Source: an uncultured Porphyromonadaceae bacterium (GTDB lineage: Bacteria; Bacteroidota; Bacteroidia; Bacteroidales; Muribaculaceae). From it: a stretch of 17,995 nt of DNA. The notes under the pieces were generated by a model that had not been told where the DNA came from, did no database searches, and saw only the letters and a program-made list of their open reading frames with translations. Below, piece after piece: positions 8,476-16,651 of the stretch. Position 1 is the stretch's first letter; the number at the start of each line of letters is the position of its first letter. A program made the translations under genes and the position numbers. The DNA is taken from contig CAMWLX010000025.1 of assembly GCA_947175225.1 (NCBI GenBank), positions 1 to 17,995 of the forward strand. Reading direction: 5' to 3'.

Positions 8476-8552
8476 GTTAAGCATAAGAGAGGGAATGCGC
8501 ATCTGTGCATTCCCTCTCTTATGCTTAACACTTGCAGAGATGTTTTTTTTTT
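8476..8552 (+). terminator. Long perfect hairpin ending the PUL transcript
   Basis: Bases 8476-8498 and 8507-8529 form a perfect 23-bp inverted repeat around an 8-nt loop (GCATCTGT). It begins 11 bp after the GH30 stop codon. A run of ten T residues follows at 8543-8552, 13 bp after the stem, so it is not a textbook intrinsic terminator with the T-run at the stem base. Its position between two transcription units still makes termination the likely role. The T-run sits within the next gene's promoter. Confidence 0.75.
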
Positions 8553-8562
8553 AGTAATTTTG
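8531..8562 (+). promoter_or_regulatory. Bacteroidota-type promoter for the glycosyltransferase pair
   Basis: TAATTTTG at 8555-8562 is an exact match to the -7 consensus TAnnTTTG. CTTG at 8531-8534 is one base from the -33 box TTTG, with 20 bp between, which is normal spacing. Transcription would start a few bases after 8562, leaving a leader of roughly 15 nt before the ATG at 8583. This shows that the glycosyltransferase genes are a separate unit from the PUL. Confidence 0.75.
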
Positions 8563-8582
8563 CAGTCCAAAACCCTAAAAAA

Positions 8583-9587
8583 ATGGAAAAGCCAGAGATA
8601 AGTATTATAGTGCCCATATATAATATGGAGAAGTACTTAAGAGAATGCCTTGATTCTATTCAAACCCAGACCTTTTCTGACTGGGAGTGTATTTTGGTTG
8701 ATGACGGAAGTAAGGACTCCTCCCCCACAATTTGTGATGAATTCACCGCAAGAGATCACCGCTTCAAAGTGATACATAAGAAGAATGGAGGTCTCTCGAG
8801 TGCGAGGAATGCCGCCTTAAAAGTTGCACTGGGACAATACATTGGATTTGTCGATGCTGATGACTGGATAGAGCCGGAAATGTTCGAGTGTCTTTATAAT
8901 GACATTATTGGCTACGATGCTGAATTAGCTCAAATAGGATATCGCAGAGAATACAAGGGACGTCACTCCACAAAACATCTGACTGATTCTCACAAAGTCA
9001 TTGATGGACAAGAGGCCATGAAAGAAATAGGGATGGACAGACTTCCCAACTATGTTTGGAATAAGCTTCACAAACGATCGATCATAAATTGCGAATTTCC
9101 GGAAGGACGGAACTTTGAAGATATTTATGTCTATAGCAATTGGCTAAAAAATGTAAATAAGATGGTATTGAATCCTAGGGTGCTATATCATTATCGGATG
9201 AGAAAAGGAAGTATCATTCATTCTGACGTAGCCAGAAATAGAGGAGATTATTTCCTATCTTGCATAGACCGGATGAAAATGATAGAATCTTCTTTGGGCA
9301 AAAATGATGCTGAAAAAAGAAATTGCTATGTCAACAGAGCTGCTGTGAATGCGTCAAAAATCATAGCGCGGGATGAAAAAGATATTATGCTTAGGCATAA
9401 TGAAATAAAACGAATAAGCGAACAAGTTAAGGCCTATCCATTACCTTCTCCGAAAGCATTGGGATTAAAGAAATGGTGGAGAGCAAATCTCCTAAGGAAT
9501 AACCCTCGCTTTTTCTCCTGGCTTATGCGTTCCGTTCACATACTTGACTTCGATGCTAAATATAGAAATTCTCATTTATTCGATTGA
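8583..9587 (+). CDS. GT2-family glycosyltransferase (A-type fold)
   Basis: This 334-residue cytoplasmic enzyme should transfer a sugar from a nucleotide donor to a growing surface glycan. The GT2 domain occupies about residues 4-220: ISIIVPIYNMEKYL at the N-terminus, the nucleotide-binding D40-D41 in LVDDGSKDSS, the GGLSSARNAAL phrase, and the metal-binding D91-A-D93 in FVDADDW. The C-terminal part has no membrane segment. The reading frame stays open upstream to 8532, but that extension would run through the promoter at 8531-8562, so the ATG at 8583 is chosen. It ends 2 bp before the next gene, so the two are probably translated together. Sugar specificity cannot be read from the sequence. 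Its AT-rich composition differs from the PUL genes. Confidence 0.93.
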   Translation: MEKPEISIIVPIYNMEKYLRECLDSIQTQTFSDWECILVDDGSKDSSPTICDEFTARDHRFKVIHKKNGGLSSARNAALKVALGQYIGFVDADDWIEPEMFECLYNDIIGYDAELAQIGYRREYKGRHSTKHLTDSHKVIDGQEAMKEIGMDRLPNYVWNKLHKRSIINCEFPEGRNFEDIYVYSNWLKNVNKMVLNPRVLYHYRMRKGSIIHSDVARNRGDYFLSCIDRMKMIESSLGKNDAEKRNCYVNRAAVNASKIIARDEKDIMLRHNEIKRISEQVKAYPLPSPKALGLKKWWRANLLRNNPRFFSWLMRSVHILDFDAKYRNSHLFD

Positions 9588-9589
9588 TA

Positions 9590-10513
9590 ATGGCTCATTC
9601 TAAATATTCAAGATTACTTCACAATATCATTAGAAAATTAACCTTGGCAGTTCATGGACACATCCTGAATCCCCTTTGGAGACCGCGCCAAGCAAGAAGA
9701 TGGAAAAGAGAGTCTGCTATCGAAAGAAGTCTGCTATCTTACTTGAAGATATATAAAAAAGATATTGAGGAGTTTATCCCGGACAATCGAGTTGAAACTA
9801 ATGAGAAAGAGCGTGTGTTTACACTGTGGCTTCAAGGAGAAGAAAATGCTCCTGCCATAGTCAAGGCATGTTTCAGAAGCATGAGGAGGCATCTGCGACA
9901 AGAGTTAGTCATTCTCGATCAAACCAACTTATTTGACTGGATAGATCTTCCCGATTATATAATCGACAAATGGAAGAAAGGGATTATAGGTCCCGCTCAT
10001 TTCAGTGACTTATGTAGAGTGGAACTATTATTTCAGCATGGTGGAATATGGCTTGATTCTACAGCATTCGTCACAGCCCCGATTCCAAAAGAAATTGAAG
10101 ATACTGATTTCTTCGTATATAAGTCAGGTCGTAAATTAGGAGGTTGGTTTGCGTTCATTCAGAATTGTTTCATCAGAGCTAAAAAAGGCAATCAGCTTCT
10201 TGCCGTATGGCGTCATGCAATGCATCTATACTGGAAATACGAAAATCATGCATTGAACTATTACATACATCAACTTCTTTTTGAGTTTGTGACTATTCAC
10301 AATAAAATGGCATATGATCAGTTTGCATTGATGCCTCAAAAGATTCAGGATCCTACCCATATCTTATGGTATGAGCATAAGGATGATCCATATGACGAAT
10401 CAAGATTTGCAGAATATACCTCCGGAGCATTTTTCCAGAAGACAAATTATAAAGACAAAAGTTCTTATTCTCCTGAAAAAGACACAATGGCTTATTTCTT
10501 ACTGCATTCTTGA
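9590..10513 (+). CDS. Capsular polysaccharide synthesis protein, GT32-like glycosyltransferase
   Basis: This 307-residue protein resembles the Caps_synth / GT32-like glycosyltransferases that add sugars to capsules or other surface glycans. The key block is HFSDLCRVELLFQHGGIWLDST: D140 sits in the conserved SDxxR motif and D156 in GGIWLDST, the place of the DxD metal site. D-S-T instead of strict D-x-D is, as I recall, usual in the Caps_synth branch. The N-terminus is basic (RPRQARRWKR). The ATG at 9590 lies 2 bp after the GT2 stop; a TTG start at 9584 is possible but less likely. Histidine- and aromatic-rich segments (NHALNYYIHQLLFEF) also fit the family. It converges on the Stealth gene, with 14 bp between stop codons. 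Confidence 0.85.
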   Translation: MAHSKYSRLLHNIIRKLTLAVHGHILNPLWRPRQARRWKRESAIERSLLSYLKIYKKDIEEFIPDNRVETNEKERVFTLWLQGEENAPAIVKACFRSMRRHLRQELVILDQTNLFDWIDLPDYIIDKWKKGIIGPAHFSDLCRVELLFQHGGIWLDSTAFVTAPIPKEIEDTDFFVYKSGRKLGGWFAFIQNCFIRAKKGNQLLAVWRHAMHLYWKYENHALNYYIHQLLFEFVTIHNKMAYDQFALMPQKIQDPTHILWYEHKDDPYDESRFAEYTSGAFFQKTNYKDKSSYSPEKDTMAYFLLHS

Positions 10514-10527
10514 AATAAGATCACTTG

Positions 10528-11535
10528 TCATTGAAAATTGGGATTAAACAGTTGGTGCATGAACTCGAGAAATAACTTACGATCTTCCGGATCTGCCTCA
10601 GCAAGAGAATTTATACATGTGAATGGGGGCAAAGGTTTTCCTGCAAGAAATGGCTTAAGATGATTGCGCAGATAGTGCGGACGATTGGCAAAAGGCTTAA
10701 GGAATAGTGTTTTCCCTTTTGGACTTCTTACTTCGAGCTTTCCTTCACGATGTGCCAGAATATGCTTTGCTACCTGAGGATTAAACTGACACGGTGCTCG
10801 GAACTTATCGCGGCTGTTTATATCTACGCAATCAGGATATTCTGCCAGCAGACGCTCACTGAGCGACTTCAGCACTGGATGAGGCGTGTGGCGCATCAAT
10901 AGGGTTTTACGGCTGCCGACAAGTTTCGCACCGTTTTCCATTATGTCTTTGAATCCAACTGTTTTCAATCCGTTTTTCTTTGGTTTTACTGCGTGCAAAA
11001 GATCAAGCAGAAAATTGGGCATCCACTTCCCGTATTCTATGACTTTTCCATCTGTGGAGAACCATTCTTCCGGACTTATATCATTCGTAAGCACAAAATC
11101 ATCATTGAAGTATACAAATCGTTCGGAAAGCCCGGGTATTCTATGAATCATCGTCTCCAGAGAGTTGCACTGATAAGTCGGAAGATACTGTTCATAATCT
11201 CGGAAGATCACTTTATGGTCTACTATCTCTACAGGGATTGGATTCTCAAACCACTTCCCTACTGTATTCTCAAGATGAGGATCCTGACCATCAGTCACTA
11301 TATAGATACGCCGGATGAAGGATGCAAATTTATTTATGCCCGCAACACACCAATCTATCTCACGCATCTGTCTGAAACGAAGATCTCCTCCGATATCGTC
11401 TCTTCGTGTCATAGCATTGCCGCCTCTTGCAGCGTCACATTTGGCTTTCCATACAGGGTCATCACCATCTACCCATAGAATGACAGCATCTATGGGTTCT
11501 TTAGTTGTTGTCCTCATTCTCGACGTATTCATCAT
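10528..11535 (-). CDS. Stealth-family sugar-phosphate transferase
   Basis: This 335-residue protein carries the ordered conserved regions of the Stealth family. CR1 is at about 14-29 (PIDAVILWVDGDDPVW). CR2 covers about 53-149 (FRQMREIDWCVAGI, RIYIVTDGQDP, YQCNSLETMIHRIPGLSERF, N144-D145-D146). CR3 covers about 216-255 (HTPHPVL, then RDKFRAPCQFNP). A CR4-like FTCINS lies near the end. Members transfer sugar-1-phosphate to a hydroxyl, forming phosphodiester-linked glycans such as some capsules, and are related to the animal lysosomal GlcNAc-1-phosphotransferase. The start could be Met1, Met2 or Met7. It lies 24 bp after the upstream glycosyltransferase, so the two form a transcription unit. 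Donor sugar and acceptor are unknown. Confidence 0.9.
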   Translation of the reverse strand: MMNTSRMRTTTKEPIDAVILWVDGDDPVWKAKCDAARGGNAMTRRDDIGGDLRFRQMREIDWCVAGINKFASFIRRIYIVTDGQDPHLENTVGKWFENPIPVEIVDHKVIFRDYEQYLPTYQCNSLETMIHRIPGLSERFVYFNDDFVLTNDISPEEWFSTDGKVIEYGKWMPNFLLDLLHAVKPKKNGLKTVGFKDIMENGAKLVGSRKTLLMRHTPHPVLKSLSERLLAEYPDCVDINSRDKFRAPCQFNPQVAKHILAHREGKLEVRSPKGKTLFLKPFANRPHYLRNHLKPFLAGKPLPPFTCINSLAEADPEDRKLFLEFMHQLFNPNFQ

Positions 11536-11559
11536 TTCAAAGTTTTGATGTGGAGAAAT

Positions 11560-12411
11560 CTATACCAGATGTCGGAATCTTTCCGGGATTTCCACTACCA
11601 ACACACGTCCAAGCATGGCTGGCTTATTCCAAGAATAGATCGGACGTATCCAAGTTTGCATCTTTCTTGCCAATGCAGTCGTCTCGTCGAATTCACGAGC
11701 TTCGTGATTGGTCACAAGATTAATTGTACGTGTACGCTTCTTGAAATGTCGGGTCGAGGTGCCCCCGATGCGGTCAGGATTCATAAAACGTTCTCGCATA
11801 CGCTTCATATCTATGCATCCGAAGTGGAATAGATAGAGATTCGGACAAATGTGGAAATTATGCCCTTTGACGCGATGGAATCCTCTGCCCCACCTTACAG
11901 GTTTGGCAATGATGGAGCCTTTCGTATAGCGAGTGTCAAGAAATCCAAATCTCCTTTGTTCAAGAAACTTCTTGCTCCCGTCGATCTCCGATTCCTTCTC
12001 CAGGTGCTGACCAATGTCAACACCTAAAGGAGAAATCGTAAAGTCTATTTCTTGTTCTGAAAGAAACTCCGCCAATCCTTTGCCAAGTTTTGGATCCACC
12101 ACGATAAATTCATCGCAGTCAACACCGATCACTAAGTCGTAGCCATCTTTCTCTAAAAGATCGGCTGCCTTGTCGCTGAGCAGACCAAGACGCACACGCT
12201 CCCCTTCCACAATCTGATTGCTCAGACGTTTGTGGATATACGTATGCGTACCCTCACAGAAATCGGGTACTTTTTGATCTTCACCGTCAAAGAGTATATA
12301 CAGGTTGTCTCGACCAAGTTCATTACCATAATATTCCACCCACTTCCGAAGGAAGAAATCATCGTCACGAACCATTGTGATGGCGGCAATCTTTTTCAAT
12401 TCAATATTCAT
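11560..12411 (-). CDS. DxD glycosyltransferase (GT2/GT92-like)
   Basis: This 283-residue cytoplasmic protein opens with KIAAITMVRDDDFFLRKWV, the start of the 'Glyco_tranf_2_4'-type fold, where a short N-terminal strand is followed by a W-x-x-Y-Y helix. The likely metal-binding site is D98-C-D100-E in VIGVDCDEF. A second conserved-looking patch, RVKGHNFHICPNLYLFHFG, contains histidines often seen in the acceptor half of this fold. There is no signal peptide or membrane segment. It precedes the Stealth gene in the same direction and probably works with it on a phosphoglycan or other surface glycan. It lies 88 bp downstream of lpdA with no clear terminator, so read-through from the glycine cleavage operon is possible. 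The family assignment is from motif memory; the glycosyltransferase role is fairly secure, the subfamily less so. Confidence 0.78.
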   Translation of the reverse strand: MNIELKKIAAITMVRDDDFFLRKWVEYYGNELGRDNLYILFDGEDQKVPDFCEGTHTYIHKRLSNQIVEGERVRLGLLSDKAADLLEKDGYDLVIGVDCDEFIVVDPKLGKGLAEFLSEQEIDFTISPLGVDIGQHLEKESEIDGSKKFLEQRRFGFLDTRYTKGSIIAKPVRWGRGFHRVKGHNFHICPNLYLFHFGCIDMKRMRERFMNPDRIGGTSTRHFKKRTRTINLVTNHEAREFDETTALARKMQTWIRPIYSWNKPAMLGRVLVVEIPERFRHLV

Positions 12412-12419
12412 ATTTTTTT

Positions 12420-12475
12420 AATGCATAATTAACTTCATTCTAGCTAAAGCAAGTAATGCATAATTCATAATTGGA
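12420..12475. repeat. AT-rich repeats sharing the AATGCATAATT motif
   Basis: The 88-bp gap between lpdA and the glycosyltransferase gene contains AATGCATAATT twice in direct orientation (12420-12430 and 12455-12465), the second continuing as CATAATTGG. The same 11-mer occurs at 16659-16669 before gcvPA. No convincing promoter or terminator is seen. These appear to be members of one dispersed AT-rich repeat type within the window. Confidence 0.5.
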
Positions 12476-12499
12476 TACGGCAACTTTCTGAAGATTGCT

Positions 12500-13846
12500 T
12501 CAGGCGTTGTGGCAAGCTGTCAGAATAACTTCAGAAACCGTTGGATGACCAAAGATAATATTTTCGATCTCTTCAAGTGTCATTCCGGCATTCATCAGAT
12601 CTGCACATTGCTGTGCAAGATCCGCAGCCCCGATTCCCATGATATGTGCACCAATAAGCTTTCCGTCGTCCTTTCGGAATATGAGTTTGCAAAGTCCATC
12701 GGGTTCACCCATTGCAAGGGCTTTGCCATTTGATCGGAAGAAGCTCTGTCCTTTAAGGATCTCAATTCCCTGAGCCTTGCATGCTTCTTCAGTCATCCCT
12801 ACCATACCACATTCGGGCACAACAAAGACGGCGCTTGGGACTATGCCAAAATTGATTTTGTCTTCTTTGCCGTCGATCGCATTCAAAGCATGGAGACCCT
12901 GAAAACTTGCTACATGTGCAAGCATCATCTTGGCATTTACATCGCCTATGGCAAAGATATGGGGAACGTTGGTACGCATCCAGCCATCTACTGCTATTCC
13001 TTTCGGAGTATATTCTACTCCGGCAGCCTCCAGATTGAGTCCATCGACACGAGGGGCACGGCCTACAGCCATCAAAAGATCAGAGCTCACTACAGTTTCT
13101 TCCTTTCCCTTGACATCGTATGTCACTACTACCTCATAGTCTTCATTCTGCTCAATCTTCTTCGCCGCTGCTCCTGTGACAATCTTTATGCCTTTCTTAG
13201 AAAGAGTCTGCTTAAGACGCTTTGCTATGTCAGAATCAAACGGAGGAAGAATTTGCTTCATAAATTCTATCACTGTCACTTTAGATCCAAACGAAGCGAA
13301 TATATTGGCAAACTCCATTCCGATTACTCCTCCACCGATTATGGTCAGGGATTCGGGGATATACTCGATATCGAGTATCTGAGTGGAATCCTTCACACAT
13401 TCGAGATCATGTCCCTCTATCGGGAGGGATCTGGATGTGGAGCCCGTAGCAATAATAATGTAATCAGCGGTATATTCCTCGTTGTCAGCCACTACGGTAT
13501 GAGCATCCTTGAATGAAGCCTTTGCATTCACTACACTGACTTTGGCAGCCTTGAGCATAGAATCAATGCCATTGCGAAGTGTATCTACCACTTCTTTCTT
13601 ACGCTCGACTACCTTGTTGTAGTCGAGCGTGAAAGTGAAGTCATCCACTCCGAATTTCTCAGCCTCCTTGAAGGATGCAACCATTTCAGCATTTCGGCAT
13701 AGGCACTTCGTGGGGATACAACCTTCGTTAAGACATGTACCTCCGAGGCGGTCACCATTGAAAAGAGTCACTTCATGACCTCTCTTCGCTGCTTCAAGAG
13801 CGGTCTCATATCCTCCGGGACCTGCACCGATTATGATGATTTTCAT
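12500..13846 (-). CDS. lpdA: Dihydrolipoyl dehydrogenase (L protein of glycine cleavage)
   Basis: This 448-residue flavoprotein reoxidises the dihydrolipoyl arm of GcvH with NAD+. The FAD-binding loop is GAGPGG at 7-12. The redox-active disulfide is C38/C43 in GGTCLNEGCIPTK, the lipoamide dehydrogenase signature. The NAD-binding motif GGGVIGMEFA lies near residue 175. The second FAD motif is FAIGDVNAKMMLAH. The C-terminal dimerisation domain supplies the catalytic pair H434 and E439 in FGHPTVSE. Its start codon overlaps the gcvPB stop by 4 bp (ATGA), so translational coupling is likely. The operon position marks it as the L protein for this system, although such enzymes can also serve 2-oxoacid dehydrogenases. 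Confidence 0.97.
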   Translation of the reverse strand: MKIIIIGAGPGGYETALEAAKRGHEVTLFNGDRLGGTCLNEGCIPTKCLCRNAEMVASFKEAEKFGVDDFTFTLDYNKVVERKKEVVDTLRNGIDSMLKAAKVSVVNAKASFKDAHTVVADNEEYTADYIIIATGSTSRSLPIEGHDLECVKDSTQILDIEYIPESLTIIGGGVIGMEFANIFASFGSKVTVIEFMKQILPPFDSDIAKRLKQTLSKKGIKIVTGAAAKKIEQNEDYEVVVTYDVKGKEETVVSSDLLMAVGRAPRVDGLNLEAAGVEYTPKGIAVDGWMRTNVPHIFAIGDVNAKMMLAHVASFQGLHALNAIDGKEDKINFGIVPSAVFVVPECGMVGMTEEACKAQGIEILKGQSFFRSNGKALAMGEPDGLCKLIFRKDDGKLIGAHIMGIGAADLAQQCADLMNAGMTLEEIENIIFGHPTVSEVILTACHNA

Positions 13847-15306
13847 AAGTTTTTAAGGGCTTTATAGTTCAGAATCGGGTTCTTTGCTGCTGTGGTTTCG
13901 TCAAGTTTACGCACGATTGTTGTAAGCGGTGCATTCTTGACTTCATCAGGAGTCTCACGAGCTTCTTTGGCTACCTTGTGCATGACATCGATAAACTCAT
14001 CGAGCGTCTCAAGACTTTCTGTCTCAGTTGGCTCAATCATCATAGATTCATGGAAGAGAAGCGGGAAGTAGATTGTAGGAGCATGGAATCCATAATCGAG
14101 CAGACGTTTAGCCACATTGAGCGTTGTCACACCTGTCGACTTATCTTTCAAGCCATCGAATACGAACTCATGCTTGCAAACTCCTTCTATAGGAAGCAGA
14201 TAGTCGTCCTTTAGGCTTTCCTTAATATAATTAGCGTTAAGGGTTGCCATCGGACCCACTTCCTTGATTCCTTCTTTGCCGAGACTCAAGATGTAGGCAT
14301 ATGCCTTCATCATTACTCCGAAGTTGCCGAAGAAAGTCGAAACGCTTCCAAGAGCTTCATCGCCATTCTCAACATAGAACTTTCCGTTTTCATCCTTCTT
14401 CACATGAGGATTCGGCAAGAACTTAACAAGGTGTTTTGCGACGCCTACCGGACCACTGCCGGGACCGCCGCCTCCGTGAGGAGTAGAGAAAGTCTTGTGA
14501 AGATTGATATGCATGATATCAAATCCCATGTCGCCGGGACGAACTTTACCGAGAAGTGGGTTGAAGTTGGCTCCATCATAATATAGCAAACCTCCAGCAT
14601 CATGTACGAGTTTGGCTATCTCAGCAATTTCAGTCTCAAACATACCGAGAGTGTTCGGATTTGTCATCATGATGCCAGCCACCTCATCATTGAGAAGCGG
14701 TTTGAGATCCTCGATATCGATCGATCCGTTGGGACGGCTCTTTACTTCCACCACTTCAAGACCTGCAACCATTGCTGAAGCAGGATTGGTGCCATGTGCA
14801 GAATCAGGAACTATGATCTTTGTGCGTTTATGGTCGCCGCGTGCTTTATGGTAACTTCTCATCACCATCAGTCCGGTAAGCTCACCATGTGCTCCGGCGT
14901 ATGGATTTAGTGTGAATTCCTCAAAACCTGCAAGATTTGCAAGAGCATTCTGAAGATTCCAATAAAGCTCGAGAGCTCCCTGAGCGGTCTCCGGATTCTG
15001 AAGAGGATGGAGCTCGGCAAACTGAGGCATTGCCGCTACTTCTTCATTAATTTTCGGATTATACTTCATTGTGCAGCTACCGAGTGGATAGAAACCGGTA
15101 TCAACGCCAAAATTCTTGTTGGAGAGATTGGTATAATGGCGCACAACGTCCAGCTCTGACACCTCTGGAAGGTCAAGCGGAGATTTGCGAAGAAGATCAG
15201 ACGGAATTTCCTTCTCCCCTTCAGTCGCAAAATCATTTTTTGGCAGTTCGTAACCCACACGGCCGGGACGTGAAAGTTCAAATATCAGTTTATCGTAGTA
15301 TTTCAT
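13843..15306 (-). CDS. gcvPB: Glycine dehydrogenase (decarboxylating) subunit 2, PLP-binding
   Basis: This 487-residue protein is the PLP-carrying half of the split P protein, which decarboxylates glycine and passes the aminomethyl group to lipoyl-GcvH. The cofactor lysine is K271 in HINLHKTFSTPHGGGGPG. The N-terminal phrase GFYPLGSCTMKYNP and the SAHGTNPASA block are typical of the family. The length suits subunit 2. It starts 4 bp after the gcvPA stop and overlaps lpdA by 4 bp, so the three genes are tightly coupled. It should pair with GcvPA as an alpha2beta2 enzyme. Confidence 0.97.
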   Translation of the reverse strand: MKYYDKLIFELSRPGRVGYELPKNDFATEGEKEIPSDLLRKSPLDLPEVSELDVVRHYTNLSNKNFGVDTGFYPLGSCTMKYNPKINEEVAAMPQFAELHPLQNPETAQGALELYWNLQNALANLAGFEEFTLNPYAGAHGELTGLMVMRSYHKARGDHKRTKIIVPDSAHGTNPASAMVAGLEVVEVKSRPNGSIDIEDLKPLLNDEVAGIMMTNPNTLGMFETEIAEIAKLVHDAGGLLYYDGANFNPLLGKVRPGDMGFDIMHINLHKTFSTPHGGGGPGSGPVGVAKHLVKFLPNPHVKKDENGKFYVENGDEALGSVSTFFGNFGVMMKAYAYILSLGKEGIKEVGPMATLNANYIKESLKDDYLLPIEGVCKHEFVFDGLKDKSTGVTTLNVAKRLLDYGFHAPTIYFPLLFHESMMIEPTETESLETLDEFIDVMHKVAKEARETPDEVKNAPLTTIVRKLDETTAAKNPILNYKALKNL

Positions 15307-15310
15307 CTTC

Positions 15311-16630
15311 TTAAGCCTCCAGCATTAAAGTTACAAATTCGTCGATTTCTTCCTTAGTTCTCTTTTCAGTCACTGCAAACTCCACAAGGCCGTCACCGAG
15401 ATCGATGCCACCCATATATCCCTTGGAAGCAAGATATTCGTTGACTTTCTTCACATCCAAATCTGTGTGAAGAGTAAACTCCTTAAGGAATGGCTTGTCG
15501 AACACCTTATGGAATTTTCCTGTTGCAAGCAGCTTATTATAAAGGTAATGAGCACCATCGCAGCTGAGCTTGTTGACTTCCTCAAGGCCCTTCTTTCCCA
15601 TTAATGCCACATAAACTGTTGCATACAGAGCCATCAGGCTCTGGTTAGAGCATATGTTGGAAGTTGCTTTTTCACGGCGTATATGCTGTTCACGAGCCTG
15701 AAGGGTAAGCACGAATGCACGTTTGCCATCAGCATCCTTTGTAGCACCAACCACTCTACCCGGCATCTTGCGGAGCTGCGCTTTGGAGCAAGCCATGAAT
15801 CCGAGGTATGGGCCTCCGAATTGCAAAGGCATGCCAAGAGTCTGGCCGTCGCCACAAGCTATGTCTGCACCCCATTCTGCCGGAGTGCGGAGCACAGCAA
15901 GCGTAGAGGGATCGCAATTCATCGCAAGAAGAGCCTTCACAGCATGAACTTTATCTGCAACGCCTGTGAAATCCTCAATTATACCATATTTATTAGGACA
16001 CGGCACAATCACACCTGCCACATCCCCTCCTTCGAGAGCTGCATAAAGAGCTTCAAGGTCGGTCACTCCATCTTTTTCCGGAACAATAGTCAAATCAACA
16101 CCATGGAATTTGGTATATGTATTCACTACTTCTACGACACGCGGAGCGACTGTGGCTGAAACGAGAACGCGATTTTTCTTCTTGGCAGAAGCCACCATCA
16201 TCATGGCAGCCTCAGCAGTCGCCGTAGCACCGTCGTACATGGAAGCGTTGCTTGCTTCCAGCCCAGTCAGCTCGCAAATCATGCTCTGATACTCGAATAT
16301 ATATTGGAGTGTGCCCTGTGAGATTTCTGGCTGATATGGAGTGTAGGCAGTATAAAACTCACTGCGGGAAAGCAGGTGTCCGATTACGGATGGGGAATAA
16401 TGGTCGTAAGCTCCACCGCCCGCAAACACCTTCAGACGAGTGTTTTTATCGCCAAGTTCTTGAAAATGCTTTCGAAGTTCAACTTCCGACATGGCGGAAG
16501 GGATATCATACTCACCTTTGAAGATCACTTCTTCCGGGATGTCTGAAAAAAGATCATCGGTAGAATTAACCCCGATTTTCTCAAGCATCACCTTAATGTC
16601 TTCTTCAGTATGCGGAATATATCTATTCAT
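15311..16630 (-). CDS. gcvPA: Glycine dehydrogenase (decarboxylating) subunit 1
   Basis: This 439-residue protein is the N-terminal half of the split P protein. It opens with MNRYIPHTEEDIKVMLEKIG, then LFSDIPEEV, as GcvPA proteins do. Further family phrases are YTPYQPEISQGTLQ, EASNASMYDGATA, CGDGQTLGMPLQFGGPYLGF and REQHIRREKATSNICSNQ. It lacks the PLP lysine, which is in GcvPB. It is preceded by a 112-bp repeat-bearing gap after gcvH and followed within 4 bp by gcvPB. The fold is like an aspartate aminotransferase; this half helps form the active site. Confidence 0.97.
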   Translation of the reverse strand: MNRYIPHTEEDIKVMLEKIGVNSTDDLFSDIPEEVIFKGEYDIPSAMSEVELRKHFQELGDKNTRLKVFAGGGAYDHYSPSVIGHLLSRSEFYTAYTPYQPEISQGTLQYIFEYQSMICELTGLEASNASMYDGATATAEAAMMMVASAKKKNRVLVSATVAPRVVEVVNTYTKFHGVDLTIVPEKDGVTDLEALYAALEGGDVAGVIVPCPNKYGIIEDFTGVADKVHAVKALLAMNCDPSTLAVLRTPAEWGADIACGDGQTLGMPLQFGGPYLGFMACSKAQLRKMPGRVVGATKDADGKRAFVLTLQAREQHIRREKATSNICSNQSLMALYATVYVALMGKKGLEEVNKLSCDGAHYLYNKLLATGKFHKVFDKPFLKEFTLHTDLDVKKVNEYLASKGYMGGIDLGDGLVEFAVTEKRTKEEIDEFVTLMLEA

Positions 16631-16651
16631 TTAATCTAATGCATAATGCAC

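Noticed and set aside
8532..8582. N-terminal extension of the GT2 gene by 17 codons from a TTG start
   Set aside because: It runs through the -33 and -7 promoter boxes and the T-run, and the GT2 domain starts right after the ATG at 8583.
10055..10063. Degenerate DxD (D-S-T) in the Caps_synth protein taken as an inactive enzyme
   Set aside because: As far as I recall, GG-x-W-x-D-[AS]-T is the usual form in this branch, so it is not evidence of inactivation.
12890..13516. 208-codon plus-strand open frame inside lpdA
   Set aside because: It is antisense to a certain lpdA and has no domain or start signal, with a cysteine- and histidine-rich random-looking composition.
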